The notes beneath the pieces are model-generated. The model saw nothing but the letters and a program-made list of their open reading frames with translations. It was not told the origin of the DNA and did not search any database. The position numbers were made by a program, and so were the translations under genes. A stretch of 64,000 nt of DNA from Auraticoccus monumenti (lineage in GTDB: Bacteria > Actinomycetota > Actinomycetes > Propionibacteriales > Propionibacteriaceae), in assembly GCF_900101785.1 (NCBI RefSeq), contig NZ_LT629688.1:1426001-1490000 (forward strand), given 5' to 3'. Position 1 is the stretch's first letter. Every line of letters starts with the position of its first letter. Of the stretch, positions 47,309-55,805 are shown piece after piece.

Positions 47309-48292
47309 TCAGGACGACTCGCGCACCACCAGCGTCGGCACGAGCACCCGCCGGGCGCCTCCTGCCGCGGTGTCACCCGGGGACCCCAGCGCGGCGGCCA
47401 CCAGCTCGATGGCGTGACGGGCCAGCGCGGTCCGGTCGATGGCCAGGGTGGTCAGCTCGGGGGTGACCAGCGTCCCGATGTCCAGCCCGTCGATCCCCAC
47501 CACGGCCAGCTCCTCAGGCACCGCGACCCCGGCCCGGGTCAACCCCTTCAGCACGCCGACGGCGATCACGTCGTTGAAGACCAGCACCGCGTCGGCGTCC
47601 GGGCACTGCCGTCGCAGCGTGGTCGCCGCCTCCACCCCGCCCAGGTGGGTGTCGGCGCTGACCACCTCCGACGTCTCGTCCCAGGCCAGCCCGTGGCGCT
47701 GCAGGTGCGCGCGGTAGAGCAGCCGACGCCGTGAGGGGGTGCTGCTGGAGTCCACCATGGCGATCCGGCGTCGTCCGCGGGCCACCAGGTGGTCCAGCGC
47801 GGCGGCGATCCCGGGTGCGTAGTCGATGGCGATGGCCGGCTCGTCGGACCCGACCGGCTCGACGTCCAGGGCCACCACCGGGACCGACTGCGAGGCGCCG
47901 GTCAGCGCCGGGGTGACCGACCCGACCACGGCGTCGACCCGGCGCAGCACGTCGGCGAGCCGGGCTCCGGCGGCGGCGTCGTCGGTGCCGAGGTCGCAGA
48001 GCACCACCCCCCAACCGCGCTCGGCCGCGAGCCGGCTCAGCACCGACGCGAGCTCGGGGTAGTAGGGGTTGCGCAGGTCGTGCACCACCAGCCCGATGGT
48101 GATGTCGCGCCCACGCACCAGACCCTGGGCGGCGCGGTTGGGCCGGTAGTTCAGCCGGCGGGCGGCCTCCACCACGCGGGTGCGGGTGCTCTCGCTCACC
48201 TCGGGCAGCCCGTTGAGGGCGCGGCTCACCGTCTGCCGCGACACCTGCGCCTCGCGCGCGACGTCGACGATCGTCACGCCACGTGTTCCCAC
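47309..48292 (-). CDS. LacI family transcriptional regulator
   Basis: The 327-residue repressor has the N-terminal LacI helix-turn-helix (VTIVDVAREAQVSRQTVSRALNG) and hinge (LNYRPNRAAQGL), then a periplasmic-binding-protein-like sugar domain. Its operator is almost certainly the perfect 24-bp palindrome at 48315-48338 between it and the divergent Gfo/Idh fusion gene. The effector is probably a sugar or sugar acid handled by that enzyme. Confidence 0.94.
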   Translation of the reverse strand: MGTRGVTIVDVAREAQVSRQTVSRALNGLPEVSESTRTRVVEAARRLNYRPNRAAQGLVRGRDITIGLVVHDLRNPYYPELASVLSRLAAERGWGVVLCDLGTDDAAAGARLADVLRRVDAVVGSVTPALTGASQSVPVVALDVEPVGSDEPAIAIDYAPGIAAALDHLVARGRRRIAMVDSSSTPSRRRLLYRAHLQRHGLAWDETSEVVSADTHLGGVEAATTLRRQCPDADAVLVFNDVIAVGVLKGLTRAGVAVPEELAVVGIDGLDIGTLVTPELTTLAIDRTALARHAIELVAAALGSPGDTAAGGARRVLVPTLVVRESS

Positions 48293-48314
48293 GGGCCGGA
48301 GCCTACTGCTAGCG

Positions 48315-48338
48315 TCGACCGTGAACGTTCACGGTCGA
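48315..48338. promoter_or_regulatory. LacI-type operator, 24-bp perfect palindrome
   Basis: The half-site TCGACCGTGAAC is followed by its exact reverse complement, with central CG as in LacI operators (TGAACGTTCA core). It lies 16 bp before the fusion gene and 22 bp from the LacI start, so it can control both. Confidence 0.85.
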
Positions 48339-48353
48339 ACACAGGAGATCCTG

Positions 48354-50345
48354 ATGACGCAGTTCCGGTGGGGCATCATCGGCCCCGGCAGCATCGCCCG
48401 ACGCTTCGCCGAGCACCTCGGCCACTCGTCCTCCGCCCAGCTGGTGGCGGTGGCCAGCCGCACCCCGGAGCGGGCGCAGGCCTTCGCCGCGGACTTCTCC
48501 ACCGAGGACGCCCCGGTCGAGGCGGCCGGCTCCTACGAGGAGCTGCTCGCCCGCGAGGACGTCGACGCCGTCTACATCGCCACCGTGCACACCGAGCACG
48601 TCCGGCTGGCCCTGGCCAGCATCGAGGCCGGCAAGCACGTCATCTGCGAGAAGCCGCTCTCGGTCGACCACGCCGGCACCATGGTCGTGGTGGAGGCCGC
48701 CCGTCGTCAGGGCGTGTACCTGGCCGAGGGCTACATGTACCGCTTCCACCCCCAGACGGCGGCACTGGTCGAGCAGCTGCGCAGCGGCGTCATCGGCGAC
48801 ATCCAGCACGTCGAGGCCTCCTTCTCCTTCGCCGCCGACGTCCCCGCCGGGCACCGGCTGGCCGACCCGGCGCTGGCCGGCGGCGGCATCCTCGACGTCG
48901 GCGGGTACCCGGTCTCGATGGCCCGCCTGGTGGCCGGCGTCGCGGCCGGCACCACCGTGGCCGAGCCCATCTCGATGACCGCCTCGGGCTCCCTCGGTGA
49001 CACCGGTGTCGACCGCTGGGCCGTCGCCTCGCTGGTCTTCGCCTCCGGCGTCACCGCCCAGATCCGCTGCGGCACCGGTCTGTCCGACGAGAACCGGGTG
49101 GTCGTGCACGGCTCCCGCGGACGTCTGAGCGTCCCCTCCCCGTGGCTGCCAGACAACGCCGAGGGCTCGGTGCTCGAGCTGGCCGTCGTCGACCGGGCGC
49201 CGGAGACCATCACCGTCCCGCCCGCGTTCTCCCACGCCCTCCAGGCCGAGGCCGTCGCCCGGGACGTGGCCGCCGGCCAGAGCCCGGAGATGAGCTGGGC
49301 CGACAGCCTCGGCAACGCCGCGGTGCTGGACCGGTGGCGGGCCGCGGTCGGGGTGGTCTACCCCTTCGAGCAGCCCACCGCCGACGTCCCTCCCGCCAGC
49401 GGGCGCCCGCTCACGGTCCGTCCCGGCGCCACCATGCGCCACGGCACCGTCCCCGGCCTCGACAAGCCGGTGTCGCGGCTGGTGATGGGCGTGGACAACC
49501 AGCGCACCCTCTCCCACGCCTCGGCCATGTTCGACGACTTCACCGAGCGCGGCGGCAACGCCTTCGACACCGCCTGGCTCTACGGCGGCGGGCTGCAGGA
49601 GAAGCTGTTCGGGCAGTGGGTCCGCAACCGCGGCCTCCGCGACGACGTGGTGATCATCGGCAAGGGGGCGCACACCCCGCACTGCGACCCGGCCTCGATC
49701 GGGCGCCAGCTCGAGGAGTCGCTGGAGCGGCTGCAGACCGACCACGTCGACCTGTACCTGATGCACCGCGACGACACCTCGGTCCCGGTCGGGGAGTTCG
49801 TGGACGCCATGGACGAGCAGGTGCGGCTGGGTCGGGTCCGGGCCTACGGCGGCTCGAACTGGACCATCGCCCGCACCGAGCAGGCCAACGCCTACGCCGA
49901 CGAGCACAGCCGCCAGCGCTTCGCCGTGCTGAGCGACCACTTCGGTCTGGCCCGCGCCCTGGACGTCCCGTGGACCGGGTGCGAGCACGTCACCGACCCG
50001 CAGGACCGGGAGTGGCTGGAGCGCACCGGCACGCCGCTGCTGCCCTGGTCATCCCAGGCCCGCGGGTTCTTCGCCCGCGCCGACCGCGAGGACACCTCTG
50101 ACGCGGAGCTGGTGCGCTGCTACTACAGCGAGGACAACTTCGAGCGGCTGGCCCGGGCGAAGCAGCTGGCGGGAGAGCTGGGCGTGGCCCCGACGGCGGT
50201 GGCGCTGGCCTACGTGCTGGCCCAGTCCTTCCCGACCTTCCCGCTGATCGGCCCGCGGACGATCGAGGAGACCCGGACCTCCCTTGCGGGGCTGGACGTC
50301 GAGCTCAGCGAGGAGCAGGTCCGCTGGCTCGACCTCCGCGTCTGA
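48354..50345 (+). CDS. Gfo/Idh/MocA oxidoreductase - aldo/keto reductase fusion
   Basis: One 663-residue chain joins two oxidoreductases. Residues 1-345 are Gfo/Idh/MocA: GIIGPGSIARRFAEHLG for NAD(P), VICEKPLSVDHAGTM, and the substrate lysine within EKPL. After a linker of about 15 residues, 361-663 form an aldo/keto reductase with its tetrad visible: D405, Y410, K437 and H471 in YLMHRDD. Paired reactions on one sugar, such as oxidation then reduction in an epimerisation, would explain the fusion, but this is inference. The ATG at 48354 follows AGGAGA. It is controlled by the adjacent LacI protein. Confidence 0.9.
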   Translation: MTQFRWGIIGPGSIARRFAEHLGHSSSAQLVAVASRTPERAQAFAADFSTEDAPVEAAGSYEELLAREDVDAVYIATVHTEHVRLALASIEAGKHVICEKPLSVDHAGTMVVVEAARRQGVYLAEGYMYRFHPQTAALVEQLRSGVIGDIQHVEASFSFAADVPAGHRLADPALAGGGILDVGGYPVSMARLVAGVAAGTTVAEPISMTASGSLGDTGVDRWAVASLVFASGVTAQIRCGTGLSDENRVVVHGSRGRLSVPSPWLPDNAEGSVLELAVVDRAPETITVPPAFSHALQAEAVARDVAAGQSPEMSWADSLGNAAVLDRWRAAVGVVYPFEQPTADVPPASGRPLTVRPGATMRHGTVPGLDKPVSRLVMGVDNQRTLSHASAMFDDFTERGGNAFDTAWLYGGGLQEKLFGQWVRNRGLRDDVVIIGKGAHTPHCDPASIGRQLEESLERLQTDHVDLYLMHRDDTSVPVGEFVDAMDEQVRLGRVRAYGGSNWTIARTEQANAYADEHSRQRFAVLSDHFGLARALDVPWTGCEHVTDPQDREWLERTGTPLLPWSSQARGFFARADREDTSDAELVRCYYSEDNFERLARAKQLAGELGVAPTAVALAYVLAQSFPTFPLIGPRTIEETRTSLAGLDVELSEEQVRWLDLRV

Positions 50346-50353
50346 CCACCGGG

Positions 50354-50448
50354 TAGGCTGGCGACGAAGCACGGGGTCCCGTGCGCCGGGTGGCTGGGAC
50401 GGCGCACACGAGAAGTGGCGCACCCGCAGGGCGCGCCGGGAGACCCGC
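50354..50448 (+). ncRNA. MFS gene leader with competing hairpins
   Basis: TAGGCT (50354-50359) is a likely -10, giving a leader of about 80 nt. Hairpin A pairs GCACGGG (50369-50375) with CCCGTGC (50378-50384). Hairpin B pairs GTGCGCC (50381-50387) with GGCGCAC at 50401-50407, or with an identical GGCGCAC at 50417-50423. A and B share bases 50381-50384, so they exclude each other. GGGAG at 50438-50442 is the ribosome site. No known riboswitch class was recognised. Confidence 0.45.
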
Positions 50449-51693
50449 ATGTCCTCGTCATCCTCCTACCGCCAGCTCTTCACGCTGGCCGGTCCCTGGT
50501 TCGTCGTCATCGCCTTCGTGGCCCGGCTGCCGCTCGCGATGGCCCAGCTCGGCAGCCTGCTGCTGGTGGCCGGGGTCACCGGCTCCTACGGCGCTGGCGG
50601 TCTGGTCGCCGGCGCCGTGGCCGTGGCCAACGCCGTCGGCGCCCCGCTGGCCGGCACCCTCAGCGACCGGACCGGTCAGCGCCGGGTGCTGGTCGTGCAG
50701 TCCCTCGTCGCCGCCGTCGGACTCACCGGGCTCGTGGTCGCCGCCGACCAGGGGGCCGGGATGCCCGTGCTGCTGGCCTGGGCGGTCGTCACCGGGGTGG
50801 CGCTGCCTCAGGCCGGCACGCTGGCCCGGGTGCGCTGGCGGCTGCTGGCCGAGCGCGCCGAGCGCCCGCAGCTGACCGGCACGGCCTTCGCCCTCGAGGG
50901 CTCGGTGGACGAGGCCTCCTTCGTCATCGGCCCCGCCCTGGTCGGGGTGGGTGCGGCCCTGGTCGCCCCCTCCGGTGCGCTGCTGGCCGCCGCGGCGCTG
51001 GTCGTGGTGTTCGGCCTGGCCTTCGCGCTGCACCCCACCGCCGAGCTGACCCGCCCGGACCGCTCGCTGCCCCGGGCCGTCGGCGGACCCCTGCTCACCC
51101 CACGGCTCGCCCTGCTGCTCACCGCCATGCTGGGCGTCGGGATGGTGTTCGGCTCGGTGCAGACCGGGAACTCGGTGCTCGCCACCGCCGCCGGTGAGCC
51201 CGGCCTGACCGGTGGTCTGCACGCCCTGCTCGGCGTGGGCAGCGTGCTGGCCGGTCTGCTGGTCCCGCTGCTGCCGGCCCGCTGGGCGCCGGACCGGCGG
51301 CTGCTCGGCTTCGCCGCCTCGCTGCTGGTGCTCAGCGCCCCGCTGCTGCTGGTCGACACCCTGCTGCCGCTGGCCGTGGTGCTGCTGGTGCTCGGGCTGA
51401 GCATCGCCCCCACCATGATCACGATCTTCACCCTGGCCGCCGACGCCGCCCCGCGTCCCCGCCTCACCACCGCCCTCACCGTGCTGGCCGGGACGACCGG
51501 CGTCGGCTACGCGCTCGGCTCGTCGGTGGCCGGGCGGCTCGCCGACTGGGGCGGTCACCAGCCGGCCTACGCGGTGACCGTCCTGGCCGCCGGCATCAGC
51601 ACGCTGGCCGCGCTGGCCGTCCTGCTGACCGGCGCCCGTCGCCCCACCACGCCCGGCCCCAGCAGCACCCGGCAGCCCCAGCACCAGGACTGA
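50449..51693 (+). CDS. MFS transporter
   Basis: The 414-residue carrier has twelve predicted membrane helices, with the conserved loop 2-3 motif GTLSDRTGQRRVLV and a second-half repeat near ARWAPDRRLLG. Substrate is unknown; a drug or sugar exporter is likely for this subgroup. The ATG at 50449 follows a structured leader. The frame open upstream to 50284 is not protein-like. It precedes the ABC genes by 61 bp. Confidence 0.9.
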   Translation: MSSSSSYRQLFTLAGPWFVVIAFVARLPLAMAQLGSLLLVAGVTGSYGAGGLVAGAVAVANAVGAPLAGTLSDRTGQRRVLVVQSLVAAVGLTGLVVAADQGAGMPVLLAWAVVTGVALPQAGTLARVRWRLLAERAERPQLTGTAFALEGSVDEASFVIGPALVGVGAALVAPSGALLAAAALVVVFGLAFALHPTAELTRPDRSLPRAVGGPLLTPRLALLLTAMLGVGMVFGSVQTGNSVLATAAGEPGLTGGLHALLGVGSVLAGLLVPLLPARWAPDRRLLGFAASLLVLSAPLLLVDTLLPLAVVLLVLGLSIAPTMITIFTLAADAAPRPRLTTALTVLAGTTGVGYALGSSVAGRLADWGGHQPAYAVTVLAAGISTLAALAVLLTGARRPTTPGPSSTRQPQHQD

Positions 51694-51754
51694 GACCGGG
51701 CCGAGGACCCCGCGGACGCTACCGTGGCGCCAACCGACCCCGGGGAGAGCACCG

Positions 51755-52759
51755 ATGGCCAGCACGTCACCACCGCGACGAGCCCTGGGTGAGGACGGCC
51801 CGGCCGTGGTGGTCGAGGGGCTGCGCAAGACCTACCGGACGCGCCGCGGCGTCCAGGTGGCGGTCGCCGGGCTGGACATGACCGTGCCGCGGGGTGGGGT
51901 GCACGGCTTCCTCGGCCCCAACGGGGCGGGCAAGACCACCACCATCCGGATGCTGCTCGGCCTGATCGCCGCCGACAGCGGGCGGGCCACCATCTTCGGC
52001 CACCCCGTGCCCGAGGAGCTGCCGCAGGTGGTGGACCGGGTCGGGGCCATCGTCGAGCAGCCCCGCTTCTTCCCCGCCTTCACCGGCCGGCAGAACCTGC
52101 GGCTGCTCGCCCAGGGCATCGGCATCCCCACCCCGAAGGTGGACGAGGTGCTGGAGCAGGTCGGCCTGGGTGGTCGGGGTCGGGACCGCTTCGGCGGCTA
52201 CTCCCTCGGTATGAAGCAGCGGCTGGCCGTGGCCGCCACGCTGCTCAAGGACCCGGACCTGCTGGTCTTCGACGAGCCCACCAACGGGCTCGACCCCGCC
52301 GGCATCCACGAGATCCGCGCCACCATGCGCGGCCTCGCCGACCAGGGCAGGACGGTGCTGGTCTCCAGCCACATCCTGAGCGAGGTCCAGCTGGTGGCCG
52401 ACACCGTCAGCATCATCGGCCGGGGACGTCTGCTCGCCGAGGGCAGCGTCGCCGAGCTCCTGAGGGTGGCCGGCGGAGGAGCGCTGAGGGTCGCGGTCGG
52501 AGAGCCGGGGCGGGCCGCCGACCTCCTCCGTGAGCGGGGCTGGGGCGTCGAGCCGACCCCCGAGGGCCGGCTCCTGGTCACCGGTGGGCCGGCCGACCCG
52601 GCCGAGCTCACCCGCGCCCTCGCCGATCAGGGGCTGTGGGTGCGGGAGCTCACCCCGGTGCAGAGCGACCTGGAGTCCTACTTCCTCCACCTCACCGCCG
52701 ACGAGCACCTCGGCCGGGCCCAGCACGAGGAGGTGCGCGATGAGGCTGCTGCTGGCTGA
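51755..52759 (+). CDS. ABC exporter ATPase (ABC-2 type)
   Basis: The 334-residue ATPase has Walker A FLGPNGAGKTTTIR, the variant signature YSLGMKQRLAVAATLL and Walker B LLVFDEPTNGLDPAG, typical of ABC-2 drug or antibiotic exporters. A C-terminal extension (residues 230-320) is seen in this subgroup. It overlaps the permease gene by 20 bp, so the two are coupled. Confidence 0.93.
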   Translation: MASTSPPRRALGEDGPAVVVEGLRKTYRTRRGVQVAVAGLDMTVPRGGVHGFLGPNGAGKTTTIRMLLGLIAADSGRATIFGHPVPEELPQVVDRVGAIVEQPRFFPAFTGRQNLRLLAQGIGIPTPKVDEVLEQVGLGGRGRDRFGGYSLGMKQRLAVAATLLKDPDLLVFDEPTNGLDPAGIHEIRATMRGLADQGRTVLVSSHILSEVQLVADTVSIIGRGRLLAEGSVAELLRVAGGGALRVAVGEPGRAADLLRERGWGVEPTPEGRLLVTGGPADPAELTRALADQGLWVRELTPVQSDLESYFLHLTADEHLGRAQHEEVRDEAAAG

Positions 52760-53714
52760 GCTGAACCGCATCCGGCTACGGCGTCTCACCTGGGTGGTGA
52801 CGGTCGTGCTGCTGCTGGCGCTGGCCGGGCTGACCCTGATCGGCGCCTTCTCGATGCGACCGGTGTCGGCCGCCGAGTCCGCCGAGGGCCGCGCCTTCTA
52901 CGAGGAGTCGCTGCGCTACTGGGAGCAGGACCGCGAGCGGGGGATCACGGACTGCGTCGAGTACCAGGGGCTGAGCGAGGAGGAGTGCCAGCAGCAGTAC
53001 GAGAGCTACCAGCCGTCCCTGGACCAGTACCTCCGCACGCCGACGCCCTTCGCCGACGCGGCCACCCTGGTCCTCTCGCTGTCGACCTACCTGCTGGGTC
53101 TGGGTGGCCTGCTGATCGCGGCCAGCGTGATCGGGGCCGAGCTCAGCAGCGGGGCGATCGGCAACTGGCTCACCTTCATCCCGCGCCGGGTGCCGGTCTA
53201 CCTCGCCAAGCTGGGGGCGGTGGTCGTCGCGCTGCTGCTCGGGGCGGCGGTGCTGCAGACGCTGCTGGTGCTGGCCCACGTCGTCCTGGCCACCACCCAC
53301 GGGGCCGTCTGGGGCGACGTCGGCGGCGTCTGGTGGATGGCGGCCCGCAGCCTGCTGGTGGTGCTGGCCCTCTCGGTGGTCGGCTTCACCGTGGCCTGCC
53401 TCGGCCGGCACACGATCGTGGCGGTCGGCGCGTTCCTGGGCTACGGGTTCCTGGCCATCGTCCACGGTGTCCTGCAGGGCTTCCCGTGGGCCTCCCGCCT
53501 GATGCCGTGGGTCCCGCACAACAACCTGGAGGCCGTCGTGCAGCGGGGCTACAGCTACCAGGTGGTCACCGAGGACGTCACCGCCGACGGCATCATGCCG
53601 ACCGTCGCCCTGGAGACCATCTCCCTCACCCAGGGCCTCCTCTACTGGGCCGTGGTGCTGGCGGTGCTGGTGACGGTCTCGCTGCTGGTCTTCCGCCGCC
53701 GCGACGTGGGCTGA
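52740..53714 (+). CDS. ABC exporter permease (ABC-2 type)
   Basis: The 324-residue membrane subunit has six helices and an unusually large, acidic loop after the first helix (about residues 35-95), containing CVEYQGLSEEECQQQYESYQPS. GAELSSGAIGNWLTFIPRR is the ABC-2 coupling segment. The ATG at 52740 lies within the ATPase gene. The gene pair has no adjacent regulator, and the substrate is unknown. Confidence 0.9.
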   Translation: MRLLLAELNRIRLRRLTWVVTVVLLLALAGLTLIGAFSMRPVSAAESAEGRAFYEESLRYWEQDRERGITDCVEYQGLSEEECQQQYESYQPSLDQYLRTPTPFADAATLVLSLSTYLLGLGGLLIAASVIGAELSSGAIGNWLTFIPRRVPVYLAKLGAVVVALLLGAAVLQTLLVLAHVVLATTHGAVWGDVGGVWWMAARSLLVVLALSVVGFTVACLGRHTIVAVGAFLGYGFLAIVHGVLQGFPWASRLMPWVPHNNLEAVVQRGYSYQVVTEDVTADGIMPTVALETISLTQGLLYWAVVLAVLVTVSLLVFRRRDVG

Positions 53715-53722
53715 GGCCCCGG

Positions 53723-55285
53723 TCAGACCTCCACGGCCCCCGGACGCCGGTCCTCGACCACGAAGGAGCGCAGCACCGAGGCGGGCGAGGTCGGCTGGGT
53801 GACGGTGTCCACCATCACCAGGTCGGTCCGCCACTCGTCGGCGGTGACGGTGTGGCGCTGGTAGCCACGCCGGTCGCCGTCGAAGAAGCGGATGTGCGGG
53901 TTGTGGCGGATCATCGGGCCGTAGTAGGGCCCGTAGACCTCGCCGTCGCCGTTGCTGGTGAGCGAGGTGCCGACCATCTCGGTGGCCACCACCGGGCTGC
54001 CGGGGACGTCGAAGTCGCGGTGCACGTCGTTGATGAAGGTGGAGTGCCAGTCCCCGGTCAGGAACACCGTGTTGCGGAGCTCGTTGCCCACCACCTGCTC
54101 CAGCAGCCGGTTCCGGGCGGCGGGGTAGCCGTCCCAGGCGTCGTGCCAGAGCAGCTCGCCGAGGTCGCCGTCGTGGTCCAGCCGGCCCACCATCACGTTG
54201 TTGCCGAGCACGTTCCAGCGGGCGGTGCTGGTGGCGAACCCCGCGGCCAGCCACTCCTCCTGCTCCCGACCCAGCATGGTGATCGCCGGGTCGTAGGCCG
54301 CGGCGCAGGCCTGCGCCTCGCCCCAGCCGCAGGGCGGGGCGTCGCGGTACTGGCGTCCGTCGAGGACGTCCAGCTGGGCCAGTCCACCCCAGTGCAGACG
54401 GCGGTGGATCCGGACGGCGTCGGCCTTGAGCAGGGTCGAGGAGCGCAGCGGCTGGTGCTCCCAGTAGGCGCGGTAGGCGGCGGCCCGTGCCGCCGGGATC
54501 CCGCCGGTGGTCTCGTCCTCCCAGCCGCCGGCGTAGTCGTTGGTGTACTCGTGGTCGTCCCAGGTGAGGACGAAGGGGAGCCGGGCGTGCGCGGCCTGGA
54601 GCTGGGGGTCGCTCTTGTAGAGGGCGTGCCGCGACCGCCACTGGGTCAGGGTCCGTGGCGCCGGACGCGCGGCCTCGGGGACGCTCTGGCCGCGTCCGGC
54701 CGCGGTGGCGCCGATGGCTGACTCGTAGACGTAGTCACCGAGGTGCAGGACGAAGTCGGGGTCGTCGGCGACGACGTGGGGCAGCGCGGTGAAGAAGCCG
54801 TCGTCGTAGCTCTGGCACGACACCGAGGCGATGGTCAGCGACGCCGGGTCCGAGCGCACGGCCGGGGCGGTCTTGGTGCGGCCGACGGGGGAGAGCTCGC
54901 GGTCGGCGCTGAACTGGTACCAGTACTCGCGGCCCGGCTGCAGCCCGCGGACGTCGACGTGGACGGTGTGGGCGAACTGGGCCCGGGCGGTGGCGGTGCC
55001 CTGCCGGACCACCGTGCGCATCCGCTCGTCGGTGGCCACCCGCCAGCGGACCGGGACCGTGCGGGCCCCGTGCATGCCGCCGTCCTCGGCGAAGGGCTCG
55101 GGGGCCAGCCGGGTCCAGATCACCACGCCGCCGGGCTCCGGGTCGCCGGAGGCCACGCCGAGGGTGAACGGGTCGGTCAGGCGGCGCCGGGCCCGTGCGG
55201 GGACGGCCTGGCCCAGCCCGAAGCCGGCCGCGGCGACGCCCGCGCCGGCGACGAAGGTGCGGCGCGGCAACGAGGAGGAGGTCAT
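53723..55285 (-). CDS. phoD: Alkaline phosphatase D, Tat-exported
   Basis: PhoD removes phosphate from esters outside the cell, using iron and calcium. The 520-residue precursor has a twin-arginine signal (SLPRRTFVAGAG, R8 and R9). It has the N-terminal PhoD domain from TLGVASGDPEPGGVVIWTRL, and metal-site blocks LHLGDYVYE, TWDDHEYTNDY and FLTGDWHSTFI. A PHO box lies 40 bp upstream, so it should be induced by phosphate starvation through PhoP. Confidence 0.94.
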   Translation of the reverse strand: MTSSSLPRRTFVAGAGVAAAGFGLGQAVPARARRRLTDPFTLGVASGDPEPGGVVIWTRLAPEPFAEDGGMHGARTVPVRWRVATDERMRTVVRQGTATARAQFAHTVHVDVRGLQPGREYWYQFSADRELSPVGRTKTAPAVRSDPASLTIASVSCQSYDDGFFTALPHVVADDPDFVLHLGDYVYESAIGATAAGRGQSVPEAARPAPRTLTQWRSRHALYKSDPQLQAAHARLPFVLTWDDHEYTNDYAGGWEDETTGGIPAARAAAYRAYWEHQPLRSSTLLKADAVRIHRRLHWGGLAQLDVLDGRQYRDAPPCGWGEAQACAAAYDPAITMLGREQEEWLAAGFATSTARWNVLGNNVMVGRLDHDGDLGELLWHDAWDGYPAARNRLLEQVVGNELRNTVFLTGDWHSTFINDVHRDFDVPGSPVVATEMVGTSLTSNGDGEVYGPYYGPMIRHNPHIRFFDGDRRGYQRHTVTADEWRTDLVMVDTVTQPTSPASVLRSFVVEDRRPGAVEV

Positions 55286-55291
55286 GGGTGA

Positions 55292-55346
55292 TGTCTAGGG
55301 GGAGGTGGCGAGCCGTGCTGGCCCCTGCGGCGAACGGCCGGTGAAC
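55292..55346 (-). promoter_or_regulatory. PHO box and promoter of phoD
   Basis: On the minus strand, GTTCACCGGCC (55346-55336) and GTTCGCCGCAG (55335-55325) form two direct 11-nt units with GTTCACC-like cores, the layout of the actinobacterial PhoP site. A TAGACA -10 box lies at 55297-55292, so the PHO box overlaps the -35 position and fits PhoP activation. Confidence 0.75.
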
Positions 55347-55430
55347 AGCGGTCGACGCCTCCCCGACCCGGGGCGGGCGGGCCGCGAACTAGGGTGGGAG
55401 GGACGCTATGAGGACACCCCGGGAGGGACG

Positions 55431-55805
55431 ATGGCCTACGAGAACTGGATCGACCGGCAGATCCGTGAGGCCACCGAGCGTGGCGAGTTCAGCAACCTGC
55501 GTGGCACGGGGAAGCCGCTGGAGGGCCTGGACCGCGGCGGGGACGACTGGTGGATCCGCAACAAGCTCAAGGACGAGGACCTGTCCGGCGCGCTGCCCAC
55601 GACCCTGAGCCTGCGCCGGGAGAAGGAGCGGATCCAGGACGAGCTGGCCGACGCACGGACGGAGGCGCAGGCCCGGGAGCGGGTCGAGGACCTCAACGAC
55701 CGGATCCGCCACTCCCACCGCCGTGCCGCCCAGGGACCGCCGATCTACATCGCCCCGCTGGACGTCGAGCAGACCCTGGCCGAGTGGCGCGCCCGGCGCC
55801 GGTGA
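55431..55805 (+). CDS. DUF1992 (DnaJ homologue subfamily C member 28-like) protein
   Basis: The 124-residue soluble protein matches the DUF1992 family: YENWIDRQIREATERGEFSNLRGTGKPLEGL, then DDWWIRNKLKDEDL and a helical C-terminus with RVEDLNDRIRHSHRRA. It resembles the conserved domain of the eukaryotic DnaJC28 family but has no J domain. Function is unknown. The ATG at 55431 has GGGAGG upstream. It overlaps the next gene by 4 bp (GTGA). Confidence 0.9.
   Translation: MAYENWIDRQIREATERGEFSNLRGTGKPLEGLDRGGDDWWIRNKLKDEDLSGALPTTLSLRREKERIQDELADARTEAQARERVEDLNDRIRHSHRRAAQGPPIYIAPLDVEQTLAEWRARRR

Noticed and set aside
50354-50448. Assignment of the MFS leader to the guanidine (ykkC-III) riboswitch class
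   Set aside because: ACGA and GCGCC/GGCGC words are present, but the class's pseudoknot segments are not in the required order, so I left it unassigned.
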